The notes below the pieces were generated by a model. The model was given only the letters and a program-made list of their open reading frames with translations. It did not search any database and was not told where the DNA came from. DNA of 64,000 nucleotides from NCBI RefSeq assembly GCF_000319575.2, contig NC_021291.1:1178001-1242000 (forward strand). The letters run 5' to 3'. Source of the DNA: Spiribacter salinus M19-40. Lineage in GTDB: Bacteria > Pseudomonadota > Gammaproteobacteria > Nitrococcales > Nitrococcaceae. Made by a program: the position numbers and the translations under genes. This document shows, one piece after another, positions 1 through 8,865 of the stretch (the stretch's first letter is position 1; every line of letters begins with the position of its first letter).

Positions 1-494
1 TCATTACTCGAGGAGCGAATGCAGACCTCATTATCAAAACGCGCGGCTGACAGGTCTTCGTAACGCGACAGCGGTGGCTCGTCGTATACCTCGGTGTCGT
101 AGTAGATCACGCGAACCCGCTCACTAAAGCCGAACCAGAGCTGTTCTGGATGGCGCAGTGCCTCGGGAATACGGTCTTCGAGGGTGCGCGAATCAACGGC
201 GGTAAAGATGCCCGCTTCCTCTGCGCGCCGGAGTCGGGCGGCATCGACGGTCATGAAAACATCGGCGGGGCTGGCTTCACCCTCCCGGCTAATCCGTTCG
301 ATCAACTGGTCTGAATCGCCCTGCAGGACATTCACCTCAATGCCCGTCTGCGCCTCGAATGCCTCGTAAAGGGCCTCGTCCGAGTCGTAGTGGCGTGCGG
401 TGTAGAGATTCAACGCCTGAGCGCCGGCGACACTGGCGCCCGCCATGAGGCCCACGCCAAGCATTAGCGATGCGCCACGAGTCTTGCTGGACAT
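1..494 (-). CDS. fbpA: Iron(III) ABC transporter substrate-binding protein (FbpA-type), partial
   Basis: Only the N-terminal 164 codons are present; the gene runs off the left edge. It begins with a Sec-type signal peptide (residues 1 to about 25, ending ASVAGAQA) and continues into LNLYTARHYDSDEALYEAF, the usual start of ferric-ion periplasmic binding proteins of the FbpA/IdiA/FutA group. Family blocks such as GDSDQLIERI and VIYYDTEVY follow, and the visible part ends near EVCIRSSSN. The protein would capture Fe(III) in the periplasm for the permease and ATPase encoded nearby. The ATG at 494 has an AAGGAG ribosome site just upstream. The gene is divergent from the ATPase gene, and a perfect inverted repeat lies between them. 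The family call is firm; the exact ligand form is inferred. Confidence 0.88.
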   Translation of the reverse strand, partial: MSSKTRGASLMLGVGLMAGASVAGAQALNLYTARHYDSDEALYEAFEAQTGIEVNVLQGDSDQLIERISREGEASPADVFMTVDAARLRRAEEAGIFTAVDSRTLEDRIPEALRHPEQLWFGFSERVRVIYYDTEVYDEPPLSRYEDLSAARFDNEVCIRSSSN

Positions 495-527
495 GATTGT
501 CTCCTTGCAATGGTTTTAGTTAATGCG

Positions 528-546
528 GATGCGAACCATTCGCATC
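528..546. promoter_or_regulatory. Perfect 19-bp inverted repeat between fbpA and fbpC, candidate Fur box
   Basis: GATGCGAACCATTCGCATC is an exact 8-3-8 palindrome in the 123-bp divergent intergenic region. Length, symmetry and the outer GAT/ATC bases fit a Fur operator, though only about 10 of 19 bases match the E. coli consensus. Its position, 34 bp before fbpA and about 70 bp before fbpC, would let one repressor control both. Assignment to Fur is inference from the iron-transport context. Confidence 0.5.
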
Positions 547-600
547 TAGGAGCATTTAACCTGACCTCCACTGACGGGTCAACCGGCAATGAGAATCGCT

Positions 601-609
601 TGCAATAAC
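601..609 (+). promoter_or_regulatory. Candidate extended -10 element of fbpC
   Basis: TGC-AATAAC is followed by 8 bases and then the ATG at 618. No Shine-Dalgarno sequence precedes the ATG. The geometry resembles other start-proximal -10 elements in this window, but the hexamer is weak and I see no clear -35. Confidence 0.3.
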
Positions 610-617
610 GCCGGGCC

Positions 618-1775
618 ATGGCCGACACTCTGAGGATGAGCGCTCATCAGGACAGTCTCGTCTCCCGGTTTCCGGCAGGCGGCGTATCCGCCGTCCAGGC
701 ACCGTGCCCCTCGCCCGCTGGCGAGGCGTTGCGCCTGGAAGACATTAGCCACGATTTCGAAACGGTCACGGCGGCGGAGGACATCAACCTCAGCGTCGAG
801 CCCGAGGAACTGCTCTGCCTGCTTGGTCCATCGGGCTGCGGCAAAACCACCCTGCTGCGCTTCGCCGCCGGCCTTGAGCGCCCGCAAGCCGGGCGCGTGC
901 GCATCGGCAATACGCTCATGTCCGATTCCGAGAGCAGCATCTGGACCCCGCCCGAGCAGCGACAGGTCGGCCTGGTCTTTCAGGATGCCGTGCTTTTCCC
1001 GCATCTGAGCGTGATGGATAACGTCGGGTTTGGCTTGCCGAAACTCTCGGCGAGGGAACGGGAGCAACGCGCTCGAGCACTGCTCGCCCAGCTTGGCCTG
1101 GCGCCGTTCGCTGAAAGCTTCCCGCATGTCCTCTCCGGGGGTCAGCAACAGCGCGTGGCCCTTGCCCGGGCACTGGCGCCATCACCCCGCATCATGCTGC
1201 TCGATGAACCGTTCTCAGGCCTTGATGCGCGGCTTCGTGACCGCATTCGAGATGACACGCTCCATCTGCTCAAGCGCAACGGGACCGCCACCCTGCTGGT
1301 AACCCATGACCCGGAAGAGGCGCTTTTCATGGCCGATCGTATCGCCGTCATGCGCGATGGACGCATCGTCCAGCAGGGCAACCCCACCGATATTTACTGC
1401 CGCCCGACAGATCCCTTCGTGGTGCGCTTTTTCGGCGACGTCAATGAAGTGCTCGGCGTGGTGGCGGATGGCCGGGTGGAGACCCCGGTCGGCCCAGTCG
1501 ACGCAAGCCACCTGGCGGACGGCACGCCCGCCCAGGTGCTGATCCGCCCAGAGGCATTGCGGGTCGAAAAGCGCTCAGGCGCGCGTGACCACAGCACCAG
1601 CCATGTCCTGATGTCGCGGCTGCTCGGAGGCGCCAGCTTCATCCACCTGTGCGTCCATCAGGGCAATGACGAATTCCACATGCATGCCCACATGCCCGGG
1701 GTTTTTCTGCCCGAGCGGCTCGAACCCATCAATATCCACCTCGACCCGACCCAGGCCTTCGTCTTCCCCGCTTGA
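618..1775 (+). CDS. fbpC: Iron(III) ABC transporter ATP-binding protein (FbpC-type)
   Basis: This 385-residue cytoplasmic ATPase would energise Fe(III) import through the FbpB-type permease. All ABC motifs are present in order: Walker A GPSGCGKTT near residue 70, Q-loop VFQDAVLFPHL, signature LSGGQQQRVALARA, Walker B IMLLDEPF and the switch histidine in VTHDPEEA. The last 120 residues form a TOBE_2-like domain (VLIRPEALRV) typical of CUT1/iron ATPases. About 35 residues precede the first beta strand, longer than usual, so a later start is possible; the upstream -10-like element favours 618. It is divergent from fbpA and converges on fbpB with a 1-bp gap. Confidence 0.9.
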   Translation: MADTLRMSAHQDSLVSRFPAGGVSAVQAPCPSPAGEALRLEDISHDFETVTAAEDINLSVEPEELLCLLGPSGCGKTTLLRFAAGLERPQAGRVRIGNTLMSDSESSIWTPPEQRQVGLVFQDAVLFPHLSVMDNVGFGLPKLSAREREQRARALLAQLGLAPFAESFPHVLSGGQQQRVALARALAPSPRIMLLDEPFSGLDARLRDRIRDDTLHLLKRNGTATLLVTHDPEEALFMADRIAVMRDGRIVQQGNPTDIYCRPTDPFVVRFFGDVNEVLGVVADGRVETPVGPVDASHLADGTPAQVLIRPEALRVEKRSGARDHSTSHVLMSRLLGGASFIHLCVHQGNDEFHMHAHMPGVFLPERLEPINIHLDPTQAFVFPA

Positions 1776-1776
1776 T

Positions 1777-3471
1777 TCAGCTGGCTTGCGACCCCGGCCG
1801 CGAGCGCCGCATGGCCCGACTCAGCAAAATCACAGGAAGGATACCCACCAGCACAATCGCCAGCGAAGCGGTTGCGGACTGACTCAGCCGCTCGTCCGAG
1901 GCGAGCTCGTAGGAGCGCACCGCAAGCGTTGTAAAGTCGAATGGTCGCAAGATGATGGTCGCGGGTAGTTCCTTCATGACATCCACGAACACCAGAATGC
2001 CCGCACCCAGGAGACTGCCGCGCATGATCGGCGCATGCACCCGGCGCAACGTGCCGCCCGGCGTGCGCCCCAGCGTGCGCGAGGCCGCATCCATGGTCGG
2101 CGTGACCTTGGTTAGACTGGCCTGGACCGCGTTATAGGAAACCGCGAGAAAACGCACCAGATAGGCATACACCAAAGCGATGCCTGATCCTGTCAGGATT
2201 AATCCGACATCCCACCCAAACTCGCCTTTTAATAGGCCATAAATCTGCTGATCAGCCCACCCCAATGGGATCAGAATGCCAACCGCTATCACGGCGCCAG
2301 GAATCGCGTAGCCCATTGCCGAGACCCGCACAGCGGCCTGAGTCAATGGCGAAGGCGCCAGGCGAACGCCGTAAGACAGCAGGACGGCCAGACCAACCGC
2401 AAGCAGCGCTGCCAGACCGGCCAGCGTCACGCTATTGAAGATGTAGGGTACAAACGCCCATCCCAGCTTCTGATCACCTGCGGTGACGCTCATCTGCAGT
2501 AGCAACAGCGCCGGCACCACAAAACCCAACACGACCGGCAGCGCACACGCCGCCATGGCGAGCCAGCGCCGCCCAGGCCCCAGTTCATACCGCGGCAGTT
2601 CACGGTAACGGCTAGAGGTATGAAAGAACTGGGCCCGCCCCCGTGAGAAGCGCTCGAGGAGGAGCAACAGCAGCACAAACAGCAGCAGTACGCCCGCCAG
2701 CTGAGCGGCCGCGGTTCGCTCGCCAAGCCCGAACCAGGTCCGATAAATCCCGGTGGTGAAGGTATCCACGGCGAAGAACTGCACCGCACCAAACTCGTTG
2801 AGCGTCTCCATCAGCGCCAACGCCGTGCCGCCAGCGATGGCCGGCCGCGCGAGCGGGACCGCAATCGTCCCGAACAACTTCCAGGGCCCGCGGCCGAGGG
2901 TTCGGCCCACCTCGAGCACGCACACCGACTGCTCGAGAAATGCCGCCCGCGTGAGCAGATAGACGTAGGGATAAAGGACAAGCGAGAGCAGCGTTATTGC
3001 CCCGCCAAGCGAGCGAACCGGTGGAAACCAGTAATCGCCACTCCCCCAGCCGAAGAAATCGCGCAACAGGCTCTGCAATGGACCAGAGAACTGCAGAAAG
3101 TCGGTATACGCATAGGCGATCACGTAGGTCGGCACGGCGAGCGGCAACAGCAGAGCCCATTCAAAAATGCGCTGCCCCGGAAAGCGGCACATCACCACCA
3201 GCCAGGCCGTTCCAACACCAATCACCAGCACGCCTACGCCCACGCCAATGGCAAGGCCAGCGGTGTTAATGAGATAGCGCGGCAATACCGTGCTGGCCAG
3301 ATGACCCCAGATATCCGGTGCCGGCATGAAAATCTGCGCCAGTACCGTCAGCACCGGCAAGGCCACGAACAAGGCGACCAAGGCCATCATGACTGGCCAG
3401 ACCCCGGTCCGTCGGGCCGCGAGGGCCAGACGTGCGGCGAGGGGCAGAGATCGGCGGGCGGTGACGGCCAA
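1777..3471 (-). CDS. fbpB: Iron(III) ABC transporter permease (FbpB-type)
   Basis: This 564-residue inner-membrane protein has two homologous permease halves, as in SfuB/FbpB. Each half carries an EAA-type loop: ASRTLGRTPGGTLRRVHAPIM in the second half and VGRTLGRGPWKLFGTIAVPLA in the first. About twelve hydrophobic segments are visible. The first codon at 3471 is TTG, preceded by GAGGAG at a workable distance; no better upstream start exists and the next Met pair is at residues 28-29, so the TTG is plausible. The gene converges on fbpC rather than sharing an operon with it, and has its own promoter region with a perfect inverted repeat. It should form the Fe(III) channel with FbpA and FbpC. 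Confidence 0.9.
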   Translation of the reverse strand: MAVTARRSLPLAARLALAARRTGVWPVMMALVALFVALPVLTVLAQIFMPAPDIWGHLASTVLPRYLINTAGLAIGVGVGVLVIGVGTAWLVVMCRFPGQRIFEWALLLPLAVPTYVIAYAYTDFLQFSGPLQSLLRDFFGWGSGDYWFPPVRSLGGAITLLSLVLYPYVYLLTRAAFLEQSVCVLEVGRTLGRGPWKLFGTIAVPLARPAIAGGTALALMETLNEFGAVQFFAVDTFTTGIYRTWFGLGERTAAAQLAGVLLLFVLLLLLLERFSRGRAQFFHTSSRYRELPRYELGPGRRWLAMAACALPVVLGFVVPALLLLQMSVTAGDQKLGWAFVPYIFNSVTLAGLAALLAVGLAVLLSYGVRLAPSPLTQAAVRVSAMGYAIPGAVIAVGILIPLGWADQQIYGLLKGEFGWDVGLILTGSGIALVYAYLVRFLAVSYNAVQASLTKVTPTMDAASRTLGRTPGGTLRRVHAPIMRGSLLGAGILVFVDVMKELPATIILRPFDFTTLAVRSYELASDERLSQSATASLAIVLVGILPVILLSRAMRRSRPGSQAS

Positions 3472-3501
3472 CGGCAGGGCTCCTCAGACGTAAATCAGTA
3501 A

Positions 3502-3526
3502 GTGGACCAGATTGGTCCACATAGTA
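3502..3526 (-). promoter_or_regulatory. Promoter/operator of fbpB: perfect 8-3-8 palindrome abutting a -10 box
   Basis: GTGGACCAGATTGGTCCAC (3502-3520) is an exact palindrome. Read on the minus strand it is directly preceded by TACTAT (3526-3521), a reasonable -10 hexamer, so the palindrome would cover the transcription start of fbpB. That is a typical repressor position. The sequence differs from the fbpA/fbpC palindrome, which suggests a different regulator. The regulator is unknown. Confidence 0.5.
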
Positions 3527-3569
3527 CGCCCACGGACACCGTTTTTCAGCCCCACGCATGCGCGGCGGT

Positions 3570-3598
3570 GTTACAGCGTGCCATCCGCGGGGTATCAT
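3570..3598 (+). promoter_or_regulatory. hisC promoter, predicted leaderless
   Basis: GTTACA (3570-3575), a 17-bp spacer and TATCAT (3593-3598) are followed by six bases and the ATG at 3605. The expected start site therefore falls on or next to the start codon, and there is no Shine-Dalgarno sequence. Confidence 0.55.
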
Positions 3599-3604
3599 CC
3601 GAGC

Positions 3605-4678
3605 ATGCAATACGAACGCGACGCGATTCAGGCCATGACAGGCTATACGCCAGGCGAGCAGCCAGCGGATAGTGGGATCATCAAGTTGAATACCAACGAG
3701 AATCCCTACCCGCCCGCCGAATCCGTCATGGTGGCGCTCGGCGCCCTCCAGCCTGAGGCATTGCGCCGTTATCCCTCTCCGAGCGCAGCCACATTTCTGT
3801 CTGAGGCCGCTCGCCTGCACAAGCTCAGCACAGACCAACTGGTTGCCACCAACGGTGGCGATGAGCTATTGCGCCTGGCCATCACGACCTTTGTCGAGCC
3901 AGCCCAGCCGATCGGGATTGCGGAGCCGAGCTATTCACTCTATCCGGTGCTCGCCGCCATCCACGGCAGCCCGGTACACGCCGAGCCGCTTGGCGCTGAC
4001 TGGTCGATGCCAGATGACTTTGGCGCCCGAATGAACGCGGCCGGCGTACCGCTCACCCTATTTGTTAACCCGAATGCCCCGAGTGGTCACCTCACATCGG
4101 CCGAGCGCATCGATGCGCTCGCCAGTGAGCTCGATGGCGTGCTGCTGGTCGACGAGGCCTACGTCGACTTTGCGGACCCGGGGCATGACGTGCTTTCACT
4201 GGTGAACCGACACGACAACCTCCTGATCCTGCGGACGCTGTCGAAAGGTTACTCCCTGGCCGGCCTGCGTCTTGGCTACGGCATTGGCGCGCCCGGCCTG
4301 ATCGCCCCAATCGCGACCAAAACCCGTGACAGCTACAGCGTTGACGCGGTGGCAGATACCCTGGGTGCCGCCGCACTGGCGGACCAGGCGGCGGCCAAGC
4401 GCACCTGGCAAGCCGTTCGCGCAGAACGTCAGCGTGTGTGTGCCGCCCTGCGTACCCGCGGGTTTACCATCCCCGACACCGAGGCAAACTTTTGCCTGGC
4501 GCAGGTGCCGGTCGACGCGCGCAAAGACGCGGCCGGACTGTACGAGGGCCTCAAGGACCGCGGCATTCTGGTGCGGCATTTCTCCACACCCCGGCTGGAG
4601 AACTGCCTGCGCATCAGCATTGGTACCGAAGCGCAGAACAACCTCATGCTGGGCGCGCTCGGCGATCTTCTGCGGTAA
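3605..4678 (+). CDS. hisC: Histidinol-phosphate aminotransferase
   Basis: A PLP enzyme of fold type I (357 residues) that converts imidazole-acetol phosphate plus glutamate to histidinol phosphate in histidine synthesis. Seen: substrate loop NTNENPYPPA, the NPNAPSG Asn motif, DEAYVDF with the cofactor-ring Asp, and TLSKGYSLAGLRLGYG with the Schiff-base lysine at residue 214. An in-frame extension to 3512 exists, but MQYERDAIQAMTGYTPGEQP matches the normal N-terminus and a promoter lies directly before it. It is not with other his genes. The 3' end overlaps the convergent MATE gene by 35 bp. HisC-like paralogues can act on other substrates, so the exact isozyme is not proven. Confidence 0.9.
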   Translation: MQYERDAIQAMTGYTPGEQPADSGIIKLNTNENPYPPAESVMVALGALQPEALRRYPSPSAATFLSEAARLHKLSTDQLVATNGGDELLRLAITTFVEPAQPIGIAEPSYSLYPVLAAIHGSPVHAEPLGADWSMPDDFGARMNAAGVPLTLFVNPNAPSGHLTSAERIDALASELDGVLLVDEAYVDFADPGHDVLSLVNRHDNLLILRTLSKGYSLAGLRLGYGIGAPGLIAPIATKTRDSYSVDAVADTLGAAALADQAAAKRTWQAVRAERQRVCAALRTRGFTIPDTEANFCLAQVPVDARKDAAGLYEGLKDRGILVRHFSTPRLENCLRISIGTEAQNNLMLGALGDLLR

Positions 4679-5978
4679 ACCAGCTGCCCCGACGCCAGGC
4701 CCGGGTAAACACCGTACCCAGTAGCACGCTACGCGCCACAGTGAAGGCGATAAACGCCAGCCACAGCCCATGATTACCCAGGGGCTGCGCTAGCCACCAT
4801 ACCGGCAGATACACCAGGAAAAGCGCGGAAATCATGGTGTCGCGCATCGCTCGCGGTTTTGTTGCCCCGATGAAGATGCCATCCAGCAGATAGCTCGCCG
4901 CAGCCAACAGCGGCATGGCCACCACCCAGATGAGATAGCTCCCGGCCATCACCCGGACTGCCGAGAGGTCGGTCAACACGGCAATCAGCGCGTCACCGAT
5001 GAGCAAAAACACTAGGCTCGCCAGACCAGCCATCAGCATGGACCACTCGGTCGCGGCCCGCACCACCGCCTTGAAACCCGGCTCATCCGCGGCACCGATG
5101 CGTTGACCCACCAGTGACTCCGTGGCGTGAGCGAACCCGTCCAGACCATAAGACGCCAGCAAAACGAATTGCAGCAACACCGCGTTGGCAGCCAATGTGG
5201 TATCACCGAGGCTGGCACCCTGGGCATGAAAAAAAGCAAAGGCGAACAGCAGACACAGCGTGCGAACAAACAACGCGCCGTTCACGCTCAACAATCGCCG
5301 ATAACCGACGGCATCGTTCAACACCCCACGCACCCGGGGCCATCTCCAATCTCGCCAGGCCCAGAGCGCTAGGCCCAGCCCCGTGGCAAGCGTCAGATAG
5401 TCGGCTATGACACTGGCCAACGCGACGCCGTCAGTGGCCATGCCGAGACCCACAACAAACAGCAGATCGAGCAGGATGTTGACGGTGTTGTTGATCACCA
5501 TCAGCACGAGCGTGACCTTGCTGTACCCGCGCCCGAGAAACCAACCAATCAGGGCATAGTTCGCCAGCACGGCGGGGGCGCTGGCCATTCGGATTCGGGC
5601 ATAGATCTCGGCCTCTGCAGTGACCGCTGGGCTGCCATCCAGCAGCGTAAGACCGATGGCAATCAGCCATGGGTGGAGCGCAATCAGCGCAAGCCCAATG
5701 CCCAAAGCAAGCAGCAAACTCTGACCGAGGAGGCGCAGGACGGCGCTAACGTCGCCCCGACCATGGGCCTGGGCGGTCAAGCCCGTGGTGCCCATACGCA
5801 GAAAGCCAAACCCCCAGAAAAGGAAACTGAACAACGTCGCCCCGAGTGTCACACCGCCGAGATAACGACTATCCGGCAAATGCCCCACGACAGCGGTATC
5901 CACCAGTCCGAGCAACGGGACGGTGATATTCGACAGAATCAGCGGCCAGGCCAGCGCCATCATGCGGTGACGGGCCAC
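4644..5978 (-). CDS. MATE-family efflux transporter (DinF-like)
   Basis: A 12-helix antiporter of the MATE/MOP family that exports drugs or metabolites using a cation gradient. The N-terminal sequence WPLILSNITVPLLGLVDTAV is nearly that of DinF, and the whole length shows alternating hydrophobic segments. The start is uncertain: an ATG at 6023 lies on top of the start codon of the divergent yhhQ, so I prefer the GTG at 5978 (444 residues), which matches the DinF N-terminus; ATGs at 5963/5960 are also possible. None has a convincing ribosome site. Unlike E. coli dinF it is not linked to lexA. It overlaps the 3' end of hisC. Substrate unknown. Confidence 0.82.
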   Translation of the reverse strand: MARHRMMALAWPLILSNITVPLLGLVDTAVVGHLPDSRYLGGVTLGATLFSFLFWGFGFLRMGTTGLTAQAHGRGDVSAVLRLLGQSLLLALGIGLALIALHPWLIAIGLTLLDGSPAVTAEAEIYARIRMASAPAVLANYALIGWFLGRGYSKVTLVLMVINNTVNILLDLLFVVGLGMATDGVALASVIADYLTLATGLGLALWAWRDWRWPRVRGVLNDAVGYRRLLSVNGALFVRTLCLLFAFAFFHAQGASLGDTTLAANAVLLQFVLLASYGLDGFAHATESLVGQRIGAADEPGFKAVVRAATEWSMLMAGLASLVFLLIGDALIAVLTDLSAVRVMAGSYLIWVVAMPLLAAASYLLDGIFIGATKPRAMRDTMISALFLVYLPVWWLAQPLGNHGLWLAFIAFTVARSVLLGTVFTRAWRRGSWFTAEDRRARPA

Positions 5979-6004
5979 TGAGGGGCCAACAGCGGTGTCT
6001 GGCT

Positions 6005-6013
6005 TGCTATACT
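6005..6013 (+). promoter_or_regulatory. Extended -10 promoter of yhhQ, predicted leaderless
   Basis: TGC-TATACT (6005-6013) is a near-perfect extended -10 element 8 bp before the ATG at 6022. No Shine-Dalgarno sequence is present. The reverse strand reads TATAGC and may serve the MATE gene. No clear -35. Confidence 0.5.
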
Positions 6014-6021
6014 CTGGCGCC

Positions 6022-6693
6022 ATGAAAACCGTTACCCCTCATCAATTCCGTCAGGCGCTGCTCATTCTGGCGCTCGCGCATATCGGCATCATCGCCGCCA
6101 GCAATTATCTGGTGCAGCTGCCGATTACGATTGCGGGCTTGCATACGACCTGGGGTGCGTTCTCGTTTCCATTCATTTTTCTGGCGACCGACCTCACGGT
6201 ACGCACCTTCGGCAAAGTGGCTGCCCGGCGGATTATCTTATTCGCCATGGCGCCTGCACTGCTGGTCTCCTATGGCCTGGGGAGCCTTTTTCAGCAAGGC
6301 AGCTTTCAGGGCTTAGAGTCCCTGATTGGCTTCAATACCTTCGTTGGCCGAATTGCCATGGCAAGCTTTATGGCCTATGCCCTCGGCCAGCTGCTGGACA
6401 TCCATATCTTTGATCGGCTGCGCCGTAATAACCGCTGGTGGATCGCACCGGCGGTCTCGACAGTCTTTGGCAACGCCGCCGATACGCTGGCTTTCTTTGG
6501 CCTGGCCTTTTATGCCAGCCCCGATCCGTTTATGGCGGCCAACTGGCCAGAGATCGCCCTGGTGGACTACGCCTCGAAGATCATCATCTCGCTGCTGCTG
6601 TTTCTGCCAGCCTATGGCCTGGCATTGACCTGGTTACAGCGGCATCTGCTCGGCCCTGACGGCCGGATCACACTCGAGGCAGCGCCGCGATAG
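6022..6693 (+). CDS. yhhQ: Queuosine precursor transporter, YhhQ family
   Basis: A 223-residue inner-membrane protein with about six helices, of the vitamin-uptake-like (VUT/DUF165) family. The E. coli member imports 7-cyano-7-deazaguanine (preQ0) for queuosine in tRNA. Family features seen: FPFIFLATDLTVRTFGK with the conserved charged TDL region, and PAVSTVFGNAADTLAFF. The start at 6022 is chosen over the upstream ORF start because MKTVTPHQFRQALLILA is the normal N-terminus and an extended -10 element lies just before it. No other queuosine gene is adjacent. Confidence 0.88.
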   Translation: MKTVTPHQFRQALLILALAHIGIIAASNYLVQLPITIAGLHTTWGAFSFPFIFLATDLTVRTFGKVAARRIILFAMAPALLVSYGLGSLFQQGSFQGLESLIGFNTFVGRIAMASFMAYALGQLLDIHIFDRLRRNNRWWIAPAVSTVFGNAADTLAFFGLAFYASPDPFMAANWPEIALVDYASKIIISLLLFLPAYGLALTWLQRHLLGPDGRITLEAAPR

Positions 6694-6712
6694 CGCTGCC
6701 CTTGCGCCCGGC

Positions 6713-7099
6713 TTAGCTCACTGGGCGATGCGGATACCACACCAGCGGCTGGCCCTGGTGGGTATCATCCACCTGGAAGCCATGGCGGGCGTACCACGCC
6801 ATTAGCGCCTGCTGACTGAGCCCACTGCCGTCGTCTGCATTGGCCTGGCCCAACAGCGTCACCCCATGGCGATCACAACAATCCGTGAGCCACGCCAGCA
6901 CGGCGCTCGCCTCGCCCTGGGCTCGCTGAGCCGGCTCCGTCTCGATGCGCATCAGCACCAGATAGTCCGATTCCGCCTCAAGCACGGCCCGAACGTGACC
7001 GAACCAGCGGTAGGCCAGCGTTGCCTCGGGGTCGCTGTCGTCTGGCACGGTTCGCTCGAGCCAGGCCTGCATAGCAGCGTGCACACCAGTCATTGTCAT
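6713..7099 (-). CDS. GNAT-like acetyltransferase
   Basis: A 128-residue cytoplasmic protein. The central stretch LVLMRIETEPAQRAQGEASAV resembles the beta4-alpha3 acetyl-CoA pocket of GNAT enzymes (normally R/Q-x-x-G-x-G/A; here RAQGEA), and MAWYARHGFQ resembles the C-terminal YxxxGF block. The pocket motif is degenerate, so activity is uncertain. It starts 13 bp after the serS stop with a GGAG site and is the last gene of the ftsK-lolA-rarA-crcB-serS operon. Substrate unknown. Confidence 0.65.
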   Translation of the reverse strand: MTMTGVHAAMQAWLERTVPDDSDPEATLAYRWFGHVRAVLEAESDYLVLMRIETEPAQRAQGEASAVLAWLTDCCDRHGVTLLGQANADDGSGLSQQALMAWYARHGFQVDDTHQGQPLVWYPHRPVS

Positions 7100-7112
7100 T
7101 CAGAACTCCGCC

Positions 7113-8402
<1,290 letters not shown>

Positions 8403-8410
8403 TCATCGTC

Positions 8411-8794
8411 CTAAAAACCGCGGGCCAGCAGCACACCCACTGCCGCTGCCCCTATACAGATCACAACGCTCGCCAGGACATAGGCCGCGGCGCGCAAGAT
8501 CGCGCCATGGCTCATCAGGGTCAGTGCATCCAGCGAGAATGCCGAGAACGTGGTCAGCCCACCCAGCAGACCGACCGTCAAAAAATGACGCCAGGCCGGT
8601 GCCAACAATCCGCGCTCGATGAGCAGCACATAGGCCACGCCCATCAGCAGACTACCCGCCACGTTCACCGTCAGCGTCCCCCAGGGGAAGGCGCTGGGCA
8701 GCAGCCGATTCACGGACAGGGTGGCTGCATAGCGCAGCGTGGCCCCGAGGGCACCTCCACTTGCGACCGCGACCCAGTCACCCGGAACCGGCAT
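8411..8794 (-). CDS. crcB: Fluoride ion channel CrcB/Fluc
   Basis: A 127-residue, four-helix membrane protein that lowers cytoplasmic fluoride as a dual-topology dimer. Seen: GGALGATLRY at the N-terminus, WGTLTVNVAGSLLMG with the pore Asn, and GLLGGLTTFSAFS with the sodium-site and phenylalanine-box residues. The start ATG has GAGGTAGGT upstream. It is embedded in the ftsK-lolA-rarA-serS operon. I see no fluoride riboswitch in the 71 bp before it, so expression is probably constitutive with the operon. Confidence 0.93.
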   Translation of the reverse strand: MPVPGDWVAVASGGALGATLRYAATLSVNRLLPSAFPWGTLTVNVAGSLLMGVAYVLLIERGLLAPAWRHFLTVGLLGGLTTFSAFSLDALTLMSHGAILRAAAYVLASVVICIGAAAVGVLLARGF

Positions 8795-8865
8795 GCCACC
8801 TACCTCGTTAACGAAAGGCCGTGAGTTTACGCGAAAGCGGGGTCGGGATCGAAGCGCCCGCCGGC

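Noticed and set aside
3512-3604. N-terminal extension of hisC by 31 residues
   Set aside because: The extension does not resemble HisC, and the -35/-10 pair lies within it.
8795-8865. Fluoride riboswitch before crcB
   Set aside because: I looked for the conserved GATGG/CTGAT pseudoknot elements and did not see them in the 71 bp available.
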